Below the pieces are notes generated by a model. It saw only the letters and a list, made by a program, of their open reading frames with translations, did not search any database and was not told where the DNA came from. A stretch of DNA of 64,000 nt from CADEFX01 sp050260355. GTDB lineage: Bacteria; Pseudomonadota; Alphaproteobacteria; Rhizobiales; Hyphomicrobiaceae. Positions 46,554-58,502 of the stretch are shown piece by piece. Position numbers and translations under genes: made by a program. The DNA is taken from positions 1 through 64,000 of the forward strand of contig JBLNBZ010000143.1 in NCBI GenBank assembly GCA_050260355.1, given 5' to 3'. Position 1 is the first letter of the stretch, and each line of letters starts with the position of its first letter.

Positions 46554-47948
46554 TCAAGCGGTGGGGAGCGCCTCGGGCTCGGCCCAAAGGTCGTACTCGT
46601 CGGAATGGGTGACGGTGGCGCGGACGATCTCGCCGGGCTTCAGGCCCTCGGCGCCGTTGAGGTAGACGCTGCCGTCGATCTCCGGCGCATCCCACTGGGA
46701 GCGGCCGATGGCGCCATCCTCGTCGACCTCGTCGATCAGCACGTCGATGCTGCGGCCGACCTTCTCGGCGAGCAGAGCGCGGCTGATCTCCTGCTGCGCC
46801 GCCATGAAGGCGTGCCAGCGCGCTTCCTTGACCTCGTCGGGCACGGGGTTGGCGAGATCGTTGGCCGCGGCACCTTCGACCGGCTCGTATTTGAAGCAAC
46901 CGGCACGGTTGATCTTTGCTTCGCGCAGCCAATCGAGCAGGAGCTCGAAGTCCTCATCGGTCTCGCCCGGGAAGCCGACGATGAACGTGGAGCGCAATGC
47001 AAGGTCCGGCATGGCCTGCCGCCAGCGGCGAATGCGCTCCAAAGTCTTTTCCTGGTGCGCGGGCCGGCGCATAGCCTTGAGGACTGCGGGGGAGGCGTGC
47101 TGGAAGGGAATGTCGAGATAGGGCAGCACCGAGCCGCCGGCCATCAGCGGCAGGATCTCGTCGACGTGCGGATAAGGATAGACGTAGTGCAGGCGCACCC
47201 AGGCGCCGAGCTTGCCGAGCGCCTCGGTCAGATCGAAGAAGCGGGCCTTCAGCGGGGCGCCCTTCCACGCGCTCTCGGCGTACTTGAGGTCGAGGCCGTA
47301 CGCGCTCGTGTCCTGGCTGATGACGAGCAACTCCTTGACGCCGGCCTGCACCAGGCGCTCGGCCTCGTGCATGACGTGGGCGGACGGGCGGCTCGCCAGC
47401 CTGCCGCGCAATGATGGAATGATGCAGAACGAGCAGCGGTTGTTGCAGCCCTCCGAGATTTTCAAATAGGCGTAGTGGCGCGGGGTCAGGCGCAGGCCCT
47501 GCGGCGGCACCAGGTCGACGTAAGGGTCGTGCACCGGCGGCACCGCCTCGTGCACGGCCTCCATCACCGCTTCGTACTGATGCGGTCCGGTGACGGCGAG
47601 CACCCCGGGATGCTCGGCAAGGATGCGGTCCTTCTCGACGCCGAGGCAGCCGGTGACGATCACGCGTCCGTTCTCGGCCAGCGCCTCGCCGATGGCCTCG
47701 AGGCTCTCCTGCTTGGCCGAGTTGAGGAAGCCGCAGGTGTTGACCACGACCACGTCGGCGCCGGCGTACTCCCGGGCGATGGCGTAGCCCTCGGACCTGA
47801 GCCTGGTGATGATGCGCTCGCTGTCCACCAGCGCCTTCGGGCAGCCGAGTGAGACGAAGCCGACCTTGGGCACGGCGTTCTTGAGCGTACGGCGCGGGGA
47901 GGCGCGCGAGGGTTCGCGGGTGGCAACGGCGGGGGCGGTTTTCGGCAT
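46554..47948 (-). CDS. rimO: Ribosomal protein S12 methylthiotransferase
   Basis: Radical-SAM enzyme adding a methylthio group to Asp88 (E. coli numbering) of ribosomal protein S12. The 464-residue protein has three domains. The UPF0004 domain has cysteines 36 ([12 protein letters not shown]), 72 (NTCGFLN) and 101 (TGCLGVE) for the auxiliary cluster. The radical-SAM domain has C168-x3-C172-x2-C175 in [14 protein letters not shown]. The C-terminal TRAM domain ends near [26 protein letters not shown] distinguishes RimO from MiaB. The start at 47948 is chosen over 47996; both carry a low-complexity leader and neither has a strong ribosome binding site. Confidence 0.96.
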   Translation of the reverse strand: MPKTAPAVATREPSRASPRRTLKNAVPKVGFVSLGCPKALVDSERIITRLRSEGYAIAREYAGADVVVVNTCGFLNSAKQESLEAIGEALAENGRVIVTGCLGVEKDRILAEHPGVLAVTGPHQYEAVMEAVHEAVPPVHDPYVDLVPPQGLRLTPRHYAYLKISEGCNNRCSFCIIPSLRGRLASRPSAHVMHEAERLVQAGVKELLVISQDTSAYGLDLKYAESAWKGAPLKARFFDLTEALGKLGAWVRLHYVYPYPHVDEILPLMAGGSVLPYLDIPFQHASPAVLKAMRRPAHQEKTLERIRRWRQAMPDLALRSTFIVGFPGETDEDFELLLDWLREAKINRAGCFKYEPVEGAAANDLANPVPDEVKEARWHAFMAAQQEISRALLAEKVGRSIDVLIDEVDEDGAIGRSQWDAPEIDGSVYLNGAEGLKPGEIVRATVTHSDEYDLWAEPEALPTA

Positions 47949-48007
47949 GGCCGGGCTTGTAGCGGCTGCCGCGGCGGCGCGCAATCGCCGGGGCACCCGG
48001 GTCGGCC

Positions 48008-48979
48008 TCAGACGGTTAGCACGATCTTGCCGAAGTGATTGTTGGCCTTCATGTGGGCCAATGCGGCAGCGGCCTCGTCAAGCGGGAACGTGCGGTCGAT
48101 GGGCAGCGCCAGCTTGCCCGCCTCCACGGCCTGCCAAAGGTCAGCTCGCATGCGTCGATTGATCTCACGCACCTCCTCGACAGAGCGGGTCCGGAACGTG
48201 ACGCCGATATAGTCGATGCGCTTGAGGGCATGCAGGTCGAAGTCGAACTCGCCTTTGAAGCCGCCGAGGCGGCCGACGTTGACGATGCGGCCACGCACCG
48301 CCGCGGCTTTCAGGTTGTCGTTGGCGACGCTGGCCGAGATCTGATCCACGATCAGATCGACGCCCTTGCCGCCGGTCGCCTTCACGACCTCGTCGGCCCA
48401 GCCGGGGGATTTGGAATCGATGGCGAGGTCCGCGCCGAACTCCTTCAGCCGGGCGCGGCGGGCGGCGTTGGTCGACGAGCCGATGACGAGGCGCGCGCCT
48501 TTGAGCTTCGCGATCTGCAGTCCCATGAGGCCGACGCCGGAGCTGGCGCCTTGGATCAGCACCGTCTCACCCTCCTTGAGCCGGCCATTGGTAACGACCG
48601 CATCGTGCATGGTCTGCAGCGCGACGGGGAGCGTTGCCGCCTGGGTGAAGGTCATGTTGTTGGCCGGGATCCTCGCGGTGCGGCCGAAATCGGCGACCGC
48701 GTACTCGGCATAGCCGCCGGCGCCCGAGCACATGACGCGATCGCCGACCTTGATGCCTTCGACTTGCGGACCGGCCTCCACCACCTCGCCGGCAAACTCG
48801 AGGCCGAGCACGGCGCCCGCGCCGCCGGTACTGCCGTGCATGCGGCCCGACGCCATGATGAGATCGGCGCGGTTGAGCCCCGCTGCGTGCACCTTCACAA
48901 GGACCTGGGCGGGACCCGGGGTCGGCTTGGGCACATCGCGGATGACGACGCCCGATTCCGCTACGACAGCCGCTTTCAT
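48008..48979 (-). CDS. NADPH:quinone oxidoreductase (MDR superfamily)
   Basis: A 323-residue zinc-free medium-chain dehydrogenase/reductase. It shows [29 protein letters not shown], the NADPH-binding [19 protein letters not shown], and the end [20 protein letters not shown], all typical of quinone oxidoreductase-type (QorA/TP53I3-like) proteins. The zinc-binding cysteine clusters of true alcohol dehydrogenases are absent. It reduces quinones or enones with NADPH. Its ATG is 62 bases after the stop of the TauD-like dioxygenase gene on the same strand, so co-transcription is possible. Confidence 0.92.
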   Translation of the reverse strand: MKAAVVAESGVVIRDVPKPTPGPAQVLVKVHAAGLNRADLIMASGRMHGSTGGAGAVLGLEFAGEVVEAGPQVEGIKVGDRVMCSGAGGYAEYAVADFGRTARIPANNMTFTQAATLPVALQTMHDAVVTNGRLKEGETVLIQGASSGVGLMGLQIAKLKGARLVIGSSTNAARRARLKEFGADLAIDSKSPGWADEVVKATGGKGVDLIVDQISASVANDNLKAAAVRGRIVNVGRLGGFKGEFDFDLHALKRIDYIGVTFRTRSVEEVREINRRMRADLWQAVEAGKLALPIDRTFPLDEAAAALAHMKANNHFGKIVLTV

Positions 48980-49041
48980 GTGTTGTCCTCAGCCTGTTGA
49001 GTGCGCCTAGCGACGAGTGCGGCCGGGCGTGATGCGTCGGC

Positions 49042-49926
49042 TCACGCCGCCACCTGCTCCACGGTCGGCGCATCGCCGGCAACGGTGGTACGCCGCATGT
49101 CGCGTGGCTGGTTCTCATCGAAGCGGCGCACGCGATGCATGGTCTGGCGGTTGTCCCACATGACCAGATCGTACCGGCGCCACTTGTGCACGTAGACGAA
49201 CTGCGGCTGCGTTGCGTGCTCGGTGAGATCGCGAATGAAGGCGCGGGCTTCCGGCATCGGACGGCCGACGATGGTGCCGATGTGGGACGACAGATAGAGC
49301 GACTTGCGCCCGGTGACCGGATGCACGCGCACGAGGCGCTGGCGAACCGGCTTGAACATGACCTTCTCCTCGTCGGTGAGCTCGGTGAAGCCCAGAGCCC
49401 CGCGCGAATAGAGCAGGGAGTGCTCGCAGACGATGTCCTGCACCTCGGCCTTGGTCTCCGCGTCGAGTGCGTCGTAGGCGGCCCGCATGTCGGCGAACTC
49501 CGTGTTGCCGCCCTTGGTTGCGATCGTGCGGGCGGAGAGCAGGGAGTACTTGGCGGGAATGGCGCGGAACGAGCTGTCGGAGTGCCAGAGCTGGTTGCCG
49601 AGATTGAACATGCGGCGGCGGTCGTCGCGTGCCAGCGGCTGGTTGTTCTTGTCGAGGTTGGAGACGTCGTTCATGCCGACGGGCAGGCGCCGCTCGTGCG
49701 GCTTTGTGATGTTGTTGCCGGTCGCGTTCTCGATCTCGCCGAAGTTGCGCGTGAAGGCCATCTGCTGCTCGTCCGTCAAATGCTGGTCGTGAAAGACGAG
49801 CACGGCATACTTGTCCATGCCGGCCTCGATCGCGGCGACGTCCTCGCGGCTCAGAGGCTTGGTCAGATCGACGCCCGACACCTCGCCGACGAACACCGGA
49901 TGGAGCTGGCGGATCGAGATCGACAT
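49042..49926 (-). CDS. TauD/TfdA family Fe(II)/2-oxoglutarate dioxygenase
   Basis: A 294-residue non-haem iron dioxygenase. Iron ligands are His115 and Asp117 in WHSDSSF and His264 in NRQTMHRVRRFD; 2-oxoglutarate is bound by the arginine in RDMRRTT (275-279). ISIRQLHPVFVGEVSGVDLT is a typical N-terminus. The overall sequence is closest to the TfdA branch (2,4-dichlorophenoxyacetate and related aryloxy or alkyl acids), based on pattern recall. Substrate is not certain, but it would release an aldehyde or phenol plus succinate and CO2. GGAGGGAAG precedes the ATG. It pairs with the downstream quinone oxidoreductase. Confidence 0.92.
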   Translation of the reverse strand: MSISIRQLHPVFVGEVSGVDLTKPLSREDVAAIEAGMDKYAVLVFHDQHLTDEQQMAFTRNFGEIENATGNNITKPHERRLPVGMNDVSNLDKNNQPLARDDRRRMFNLGNQLWHSDSSFRAIPAKYSLLSARTIATKGGNTEFADMRAAYDALDAETKAEVQDIVCEHSLLYSRGALGFTELTDEEKVMFKPVRQRLVRVHPVTGRKSLYLSSHIGTIVGRPMPEARAFIRDLTEHATQPQFVYVHKWRRYDLVMWDNRQTMHRVRRFDENQPRDMRRTTVAGDAPTVEQVAA

Positions 49927-50221
49927 TGCGCTTCCTCCCTGTAATGGCGGCTTGATGAGTTGCCCCTATCTTAGCGCCAACTCGGCGCACATCGCCAAGG
50001 GCTGAAACGCGATGCTGATGCGCCAGAGGTGCAGGAGCGGGTCGGGCCGATGCAGGGTGGCAGGGGCCGCGCGGGGGGGCGTGTGCAGAATGATCACACG
50101 AGCGAAAGCAAGCGATAATTTCTGCAAATAGCATGTTTTCCACAGATCGTCTGCCCGCTAAGGTTTGCGGCCGCCGTTCCATGTGAGTGTGCACAGTCGG
50201 CGGAGTAGGCCGGAGGGCGCG

Positions 50222-51445
50222 TTGAGTGAGTCGCTTGTAGCCGCGTACGACGGCCTGACTGAGGACGTCTACGAAGATCCGGGCTCTTTCCGCCCGTCCG
50301 CGAGCTCACAGAGCTGGGCCAAACGACCCAAGGTCACGCGCAGCCGCGTGATGTTCCTGTACCTCGGAAGCGGCGGCGGCTTCGGGCAGTTCACCCGGCA
50401 ACTCGTCGAGACGGTCGGTGAGCTGGAGAATTTCGAGGCAACGATCGCGGTCGCAAGTGCGAACAGGGCCACGCCGGGCCTGCGCGCGCTGAGCGACGCG
50501 GTCGTGCAGCTGCCGAGCGGCAAGGACCGCTCGCTGTTTTCGATCTTCGCCAACTTTTGGCAGGCGCGCCAACAACTTCTGGCGCGGCTCGCCGAGGCGC
50601 GGCCGGCCGCGGTCGTCGCGCTCATGCCGCATGTCTGGACCCCACTGCTGGCGCCCGCCGTCAAGCAGCTCGGTATCCGCTACATCAGCATCGCGCATGA
50701 CGCTGTCGCCCATCCGGGCGATCCGACCGGCATCCTGACGCCGTGGCTGCTGCGGGATGCCGAGGCGGCGGACCTGGTGGTGACGCTCAGCCGGTCGGTC
50801 GCGGACCGGATCGTTCGGGACGGGCACGCCACCGCCGATCGGGTCGTCTCCCTGTTTCATCCGGATCTCAATCATGGCGTTGCGACGGTGCGGCGGCGCG
50901 ACCCGGAGGCACCGCTGCGGCTTTTGTTTTTCGGCCGCATCCTGAAGTACCAGGGCCTTCCTGTGCTGATTGCTGCCATCGAGCGCTTGCGTGCCGAGGG
51001 CCTGGACATTCGCCTTGGCGTCGCGGGCCAAGGGAACCTGGATGGCATGCAGAGCAGGCTCACCGCTCTGGGTGCCGAGGTGATCAATCGCTGGATCGAT
51101 GACGAAGAGGTGGGGCCGTTGCTGGCGCGCTATGACGCGATCGCGCTATCCCATGTCGAGGCCAGCCAGTCCGGCGTAGCCGCAATGGCCTTCGGCCACT
51201 CCATTCCGGTGGTGGGAATGCCGGTGGGCGGCCTGGTGGAGCAAATCGTCGACGGCCGCACCGGCGTGCTCGGGGGCGAGGCGACGGCCAAGGCGCTCGC
51301 CGCCGGAATTCGCAGGCTCGCGACCGATGCGGCGCTCTACGATGGCATCTCCGCCCACCTGCACACTAGCGCCGGCGAGCGTTCCATGGCGCGCTTTGTC
51401 GGCAGCCTCATGACCGAGTTGGATCGCCGCTTCGCAGGCCGCTGA
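50222..51445 (+). CDS. GT4-type glycosyltransferase
   Basis: A 407-residue GT-B-fold glycosyltransferase of the GT4 type. The N-terminal domain starts SRVMFLYLGSGGGFGQFTRQ; the C-terminal nucleotide-sugar domain has LRLLFFGRILKYQGLPVLIA and HVEASQSGVAAMAFGHSIPV, with the conserved glutamate and the GMPVGGLVEQI stretch. No membrane segment is seen. The acceptor is unknown; cell-surface polysaccharide synthesis is likely. TTG 50222 is chosen because GGAGG stands five bases before it; the open frame extends to TTG 50165. It is monocistronic, with a 9-bp stem-loop after it. Confidence 0.88.
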   Translation: MSESLVAAYDGLTEDVYEDPGSFRPSASSQSWAKRPKVTRSRVMFLYLGSGGGFGQFTRQLVETVGELENFEATIAVASANRATPGLRALSDAVVQLPSGKDRSLFSIFANFWQARQQLLARLAEARPAAVVALMPHVWTPLLAPAVKQLGIRYISIAHDAVAHPGDPTGILTPWLLRDAEAADLVVTLSRSVADRIVRDGHATADRVVSLFHPDLNHGVATVRRRDPEAPLRLLFFGRILKYQGLPVLIAAIERLRAEGLDIRLGVAGQGNLDGMQSRLTALGAEVINRWIDDEEVGPLLARYDAIALSHVEASQSGVAAMAFGHSIPVVGMPVGGLVEQIVDGRTGVLGGEATAKALAAGIRRLATDAALYDGISAHLHTSAGERSMARFVGSLMTELDRRFAGR

Positions 51446-51472
51446 CGGTACGCCAGCCTGCGCCCGCGCGGC

Positions 51473-51498
51473 ACCATCGGAAAGCGCTCTCCGATGGT
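51473..51498 (+). terminator. Stem-loop after the glycosyltransferase gene
   Basis: A perfect 9-base-pair inverted repeat (ACCATCGGA at 51473-51481, TCCGATGGT at 51490-51498) with an 8-base loop, 28 bases past the stop. No T-run follows, so it may stabilise the mRNA 3' end or work with Rho rather than act as a classical intrinsic terminator. Confidence 0.45.
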
Positions 51499-51643
51499 CG
51501 AATCTGCGCTGCAAAGGCTTGCAACTATTCTAGTTCTGAACTTCAATGGTGCCGACGGGCGTTAGGCGTCGAGCCATGCGATCAATGCCGTCACTGACCG
51601 CCCAGGCAGAGCTGGGCTCGATCGGCACACCAGGGAGGAAACA

Positions 51644-52138
51644 ATGACCGCCGTTTCAATGACGGTGAACGGGAGATCTGTCACAAGAGACGTTGATCCC
51701 CGCAGGCTCCTGGTCGAGTTCCTGCGCGAGGATCTGCGTCTCACCGGGACGCACGTCGGCTGCGATACGAGCCAGTGCGGCGCCTGCGTGGTCCATGTGG
51801 ACGGCCGCGCGGTCAAGTCCTGCACGACGCTGGCGCTGTCGTGCGAGGGCCGCCACGTGACAACGATCGAAGGCCTCGCTGCCGACGGCAAGCTGCATCC
51901 GATGCAGGAGGCTTTTCGCGAGCATCACGCCCTGCAATGCGGCTACTGCACGCCCGGCATGATCATGGCCGGCATCGACATCGTCGCCCGCAAGGGTACT
52001 GCCCTCGACGAGCACACCATCCGTCGGGAGCTCGACGGCAACATCTGCCGGTGCACCGGATACCACAACATCGTCAAGGCGATCGCGGCCGGAGCCGCTG
52101 CCATGGGCAGCAACCCGGTCAGACAAGCTGCGGAATAA
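51644..52138 (+). CDS. Molybdenum hydroxylase small (2Fe-2S) subunit, CoxS type
   Basis: A 164-residue subunit carrying two [2Fe-2S] clusters that pass electrons from the molybdenum centre to FAD. The plant-type ferredoxin cluster cysteines lie in [12 protein letters not shown] and KSCTTL. The second cluster cysteines lie in [10 protein letters not shown] and [23 protein letters not shown] precedes the ATG, a strong ribosome binding site. It is the first gene of a small-large-medium operon, 14 bases before the large subunit gene. Upstream, 51499-51643 should contain the promoter; no clear element is seen. Confidence 0.95.
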   Translation: MTAVSMTVNGRSVTRDVDPRRLLVEFLREDLRLTGTHVGCDTSQCGACVVHVDGRAVKSCTTLALSCEGRHVTTIEGLAADGKLHPMQEAFREHHALQCGYCTPGMIMAGIDIVARKGTALDEHTIRRELDGNICRCTGYHNIVKAIAAGAAAMGSNPVRQAAE

Positions 52139-52152
52139 GTCGGGAGGACGAC

Positions 52153-54519
<2,367 letters not shown>

Positions 54520-54533
54520 GGGAGGGACGCGAC

Positions 54534-55325
54534 ATGTATGCCTTCGACTATCACCGGCCGGCGACGCTGGGCGATGCAAAGGGGCTTTTGACCGAGGGCG
54601 CCAAGCTGCTGGCCGGCGGTCAGACGCTGATCCCGACGCTCAAGCAGCGACTGGCCAATCCACCCGTGGTCATCGATCTGGGCGCGATCGCCGAGTTGCG
54701 CGGCATCGAGCAATCCGGCGGCGCGCTGGTCATCGGCGCGATGACGAAACACGCCGAGATTGCCGAATCGAATGTCGTGAGGGGCGTTCTGCCCGGCCTG
54801 GCGGGGCTCGCGGAAGGCATCGGCGACCCGCACGTGCGCAACTGCGGGACCATCGGGGGCTCGGTGGCGAACAACGATCCTGCCGCCGACTACCCGGCCG
54901 CACTGCTCGCGCTCGGGGCGACGGTCGTCACCAGCAACCGGCAAATTTCGGCGGACAGCTTCTTCCAGGGCCTGTTCACGACGGCTCTCAGCGAGGACGA
55001 GATCATCACGCGGATATCGTTCCCGCTCGGAGCCAGGTTCGGCTACGCGAAGATGGCCAATCCGGCATCGCGCTATGCGCTGGTCGGCGTGGCGGTGGCG
55101 CAGCGCGGCGCGGATGTGCGGGTGGCGGTCACAGGGGCGGGTGCCTCTGGCGTTTTCCGCGTGCCGTCCTTCGAGGCGGCGCTCGCGAAGAGCTTCGCAC
55201 CGGCGGCACTCGACGGCATCAAGGTCGACGCCTCAGCGCTGATGAGCGACATTCACGCCGATGCGGACTATCGCGCGCACCTGGTGGGTGTGATGGCGAA
55301 ACGGGCCGTCGCTGCTGCAGCGTAA
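54534..55325 (+). CDS. Molybdenum hydroxylase medium (FAD) subunit, CoxM type
   Basis: A 263-residue FAD-binding subunit that accepts electrons from the 2Fe-2S subunit. FAD-binding motifs: LAGGQTLIPTLKQRLANP near residue 28, and TIGGSVANNDPAADYPAALL near residue 105. FDYHRPATLGDA is the normal start. GGGAGGGACG precedes the ATG, 14 bases after the large subunit stop. The operon ends here: none of the usual maturation genes (coxDEFG, XdhC-like, MoxR) follows, so maturation factors must be encoded elsewhere. The 113 bases to the convergent gene hold a GC-rich stretch with no T-run. Confidence 0.94.
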   Translation: MYAFDYHRPATLGDAKGLLTEGAKLLAGGQTLIPTLKQRLANPPVVIDLGAIAELRGIEQSGGALVIGAMTKHAEIAESNVVRGVLPGLAGLAEGIGDPHVRNCGTIGGSVANNDPAADYPAALLALGATVVTSNRQISADSFFQGLFTTALSEDEIITRISFPLGARFGYAKMANPASRYALVGVAVAQRGADVRVAVTGAGASGVFRVPSFEAALAKSFAPAALDGIKVDASALMSDIHADADYRAHLVGVMAKRAVAAAA

Positions 55326-55438
55326 GGCGGACCGGGCGGCGTCTTTCGGCGCCGCCCCGGGCTCACCCTGATGCAGATTGCGGGCGGCCGACGAGCCGCC
55401 CCGAGCGCCGGCTTGCGGCGCTCCTCCTGCTACCGCTG

Positions 55439-57196
55439 CTATCGCTGCGGTGAGGACCCGGTCACCGTCGTGGCCCCATCAGGCTCGAAGCGCCAGTAGG
55501 TGCCCCCGTTGGGGATGCTGACGGCATGGTATGCGGGGAGCCTCGCGCTCGGCGGTCTCGTGCCTTTCTCCAGCAAGCCGCGGATGTCGGTGAGGAGTTG
55601 CGCGCGGTCCGCGAAGGTGCTGTGGTTGAGGCTGAAGAAGTCGGTGTTGGCGAGCGATACGTCGATCGTGTCGAGCCCGGCCATGATGAGCGGGCCGCTG
55701 CTCGGCACGCCACCCGCGGGGGACTCGCCGAGCGTGAGTATGCCCGAAGCCTGCAGCGCGCGATCGTTGGACGAGGCATAGAGGGTCATGCCCTTGCGCA
55801 ACGGCGCGATCCGCTGGGCAATCTGCTCGAAGTTGTCGCGCGTGACATCCGGGGCTGCGAGAATGACCTCGTTGAAGCGAGGCCTGTCGGGACGCGTGCC
55901 GGGAGGCGTGGCGATCGCCATGTCGCGCAGCGCGCCGAGCAATGGGTCGGCGCCCATGCTGTGCGCCACGAGATGGATCTGCTTGGCGCCCGACTCCTTC
56001 TCGACCAGCTCGATGAACTGGCGCAGATAGTCCTGGGCGCCACGCGCGCGGTTGCGGTCGAGAACGTAGCCGCTCACGCCGGCGATGGACGGCCAGCTGA
56101 AGACGAACGGCACGCCGTCGAAATCGAGGTCGTAGGCGATTTGCGCGGCGCGGAACAGCGCGTCGTCGAAGCTGACGTTGAAGCCATGCACGAAGATGAG
56201 CGCCTGATCCTTGAAGCGGCGTGACTGCTCGCGCTGCTTCTGCACGGCCGCGAGCCATGTCCTCTGATCGAGCACGTCGACGCCGAAGATCGTGAAGTCG
56301 CGCGCCAGATCCTCGTTGCGCAGCGAGAATTTCGCGACCACGAGATCCCACTCGGGACGCGTGATCTGGCCTCTTTCGCGGCCCTCCTTGGGGACCGTCA
56401 CCACGGCCTTGCCCAGCGTCAGGCGCTTGTCGCTCTGGGTGCCGAAGGAGGCAAGCGTGCGGTCCCATTTCTGGCGATCCTGCTCGCGCTTGCGATCCGT
56501 GCCGAAGTAGATGTCGACGGTGGCATAGGGCTTGTCGTCCCGCGCGGCGCCTGCAGCCGGCTGAGACGAGGGCAATGGCGCGGCAGAGCGCGTGGGCGCA
56601 ATGCTCCGCGAGCGCGCCGCGGGCGCTGCCGGACGCGCGGCAACCTGCGGCTCGCGCCGATCAGTGGAATAGGGTGCGCCGGCCGTGCCATCGGCCGGAC
56701 CCTTCTCTGCGGCCTTGGCTGCCGGCTGCCCGACTGCCACGGTCGGCGCCACGGTCCTCGGACGCTCGGCCAGGCGGCCGGTGGGACTCTGCAATGCCTG
56801 GACCTCGATCTGCGGCGCGCCGGCCTGGCGGCCGTTGACGCGATAAGCGAGGTCGACAGTGTCGATGAACCTTTCCTCGATGCGCTGGTCGAAGGCGTCG
56901 CTGGTCTGGCCGGCCCGCAAGGGGATCGGCCTCTCGAGGTCGCCGTAGAACACCTGGCCGTTGGAGTAGGTGATGACGACGCGTTCCAGAACGATGCCGC
57001 CCTGGCGAACGGCGAGGCGGACGGCTTTCGAGCGGCCCTTCGTGCGGGTCAGATCGATGCGCGCGTTACGCTGCGCGGGGGATAGCGGCTCGGTGACGAG
57101 CGTGGTCCAGCTGTCGGCCGATTGCGCTTGAGCCTGCGCGGACGGCGCAAGCAAGAGAAGGGCAAGCGCACCAATAGAGAAAATGAATCGAAGCAT
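55439..57196 (-). CDS. Secreted DUF2541-like module fused to a DUF900 alpha/beta hydrolase
   Basis: A 585-residue exported protein. Signal peptide: MLRFIFSIGALALLLLAPSA. Residues 30-136 form one more copy of the module at 41.2-43.2 kb: the IDLT strand, KAVRLAVRQGGIVLERVVIT, YSNG, RFIDTVDLAYR and QIEVQALQ. A Pro/Ala/Arg-rich linker fills 140-222. The DUF900 alpha/beta hydrolase covers about 224-545, with FVHGFNVSFDDALFRAAQIA and the nucleophile Ser413 in AHSMGA. DUF900 proteins are predicted esterases or lipases of unknown substrate. GGGGAGGGAC precedes the ATG at 57196; the frame is open upstream to 57352. It is convergent with the molybdenum hydroxylase operon. Confidence 0.88.
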   Translation of the reverse strand: MLRFIFSIGALALLLLAPSAQAQAQSADSWTTLVTEPLSPAQRNARIDLTRTKGRSKAVRLAVRQGGIVLERVVITYSNGQVFYGDLERPIPLRAGQTSDAFDQRIEERFIDTVDLAYRVNGRQAGAPQIEVQALQSPTGRLAERPRTVAPTVAVGQPAAKAAEKGPADGTAGAPYSTDRREPQVAARPAAPAARSRSIAPTRSAAPLPSSQPAAGAARDDKPYATVDIYFGTDRKREQDRQKWDRTLASFGTQSDKRLTLGKAVVTVPKEGRERGQITRPEWDLVVAKFSLRNEDLARDFTIFGVDVLDQRTWLAAVQKQREQSRRFKDQALIFVHGFNVSFDDALFRAAQIAYDLDFDGVPFVFSWPSIAGVSGYVLDRNRARGAQDYLRQFIELVEKESGAKQIHLVAHSMGADPLLGALRDMAIATPPGTRPDRPRFNEVILAAPDVTRDNFEQIAQRIAPLRKGMTLYASSNDRALQASGILTLGESPAGGVPSSGPLIMAGLDTIDVSLANTDFFSLNHSTFADRAQLLTDIRGLLEKGTRPPSARLPAYHAVSIPNGGTYWRFEPDGATTVTGSSPQR

Positions 57197-57410
57197 CACA
57201 GTCCCTCCCCGCTCGAGATGTCTTGCCGACACCCCGGCAGCACGGCCCCAGATACTGGACGGCCCGCACTTCCAGCGCAAAGCTGGTGCTGCCGAGCGGC
57301 GCCGACCGTCAGCATGCCGCGAAATCATGGCGGCAGCCTGACAATACTCCAACCGGCAGTGGGGTGACCAGAAGCGCGACCGGTGCGCGGGCGGCCCCGT
57401 GGGCGCTTCC

Positions 57411-58499
57411 TCACATCTGATCGTAATCGACGACCAGCCGCTCCGACCTCGGCACGGCCTGGCATGTCAGAATGTAGCCGCGATCGGTTTCCCAGGGCTC
57501 GAGCGAGTAGTTGACCGTCATTTCGGCCGCGCCTTCGATGAGGCGCGCACGACAGGTGCAGCACATGCCGCCCTTGCAGGAGAACGGCACGCGAATGCCG
57601 GCCCTGATTGCGGCATCGAGCACATGCTCGCCGGGCAGGACCGGGAACGGGTAGCGGATCCCGTCGAGGATGGCGACGGCCTCGGTCGACGGTGTGCCGG
57701 GCTGGGGGGCCGGTTCCGCCGGTGGGGGAGCGGTGCGGTAGGCGCCGCCGCCGGCAGCGAAGAACTCGTGATGGATCCTCTCCCGCGGCACGCCGAGCTC
57801 CATCAGCGCGTTGCGCGCGTCTTTGATCATCGAGCCGGGGCCGCACAGAAAGACGTGCGCGACATCCCCGAGCGGCAGCAGCTTCGGCACCAGCTCTTTC
57901 ACCTTCTCGCCGGTGATGCGCCCTTCCAACAGGGGTGCTCCGTTCTCGTCGCCGCGCGAAAGCGCATGCAGCAGGACGAAGCGACCGAGGTGCCGGTCCT
58001 TCAGGTCCTCGAGCTCCTGACCGAACAGGATTGTCTGCGGCGTGCGATTGCCATAGATGAGCGTGACGCGGGTGTCGGGCTCCCGCTCCAGCGCGTGCTT
58101 GACGATGGCAATGATGGGCGTGATGCCGGAGCCGGCGGCGAGCGCCAGCAGATGGCGCGGGGCGCCCCCGCCCTCGGGCAGGATGAAGCGGCCCGCGGGC
58201 GGGAGCACCTCCAGGGATTGGCCGGCGGCGAGCGTGTCGTTGGCCCAGGTCGAGAACTGGCCGCCAGCCACGCGCTTGATGGCGATTCTGGGCGCAGTCT
58301 CGTCAGGCCCCGAGCAGATCGAGTAGGTGCGCCGCAGCTCCTCACCGCCGAGCGTCGTGCGCACCGCCAGATGCTGGCCGGGCTTCCAGGCAAAGGCCTG
58401 CCGTAGCGCTTCGGGGACCTCGAAGGTGACCGAGATGGCTTCGGCGGTCTCGCGCCGGACGCGAGCGATCCTCAGGCGTTGGAAATCGCCGGTCGTCAC
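57411..58499 (-). CDS. paaE: Phenylacetyl-CoA epoxidase reductase subunit PaaE
   Basis: A 362-residue FNR-type reductase with a C-terminal plant-type ferredoxin. It passes electrons from NADPH to the PaaAC di-iron oxygenase. The FAD domain shows RRTYSICSGP, the nucleotide domain AAGSGITPIIAIVKH and FLCGPGSMI. A Pro-rich linker precedes the 2Fe-2S domain with CKGGMCCTC and a final Cys in LTCQAVP. The length and the FNR-then-ferredoxin order are those of PaaE; other phenol or ring-hydroxylase reductases are possible, but the adjacent paaD supports PaaE. It starts three bases after the paaD stop. Confidence 0.93.
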   Translation of the reverse strand: MTTGDFQRLRIARVRRETAEAISVTFEVPEALRQAFAWKPGQHLAVRTTLGGEELRRTYSICSGPDETAPRIAIKRVAGGQFSTWANDTLAAGQSLEVLPPAGRFILPEGGGAPRHLLALAAGSGITPIIAIVKHALEREPDTRVTLIYGNRTPQTILFGQELEDLKDRHLGRFVLLHALSRGDENGAPLLEGRITGEKVKELVPKLLPLGDVAHVFLCGPGSMIKDARNALMELGVPRERIHHEFFAAGGGAYRTAPPPAEPAPQPGTPSTEAVAILDGIRYPFPVLPGEHVLDAAIRAGIRVPFSCKGGMCCTCRARLIEGAAEMTVNYSLEPWETDRGYILTCQAVPRSERLVVDYDQM

Positions 58500-58502
58500 G
58501 GC

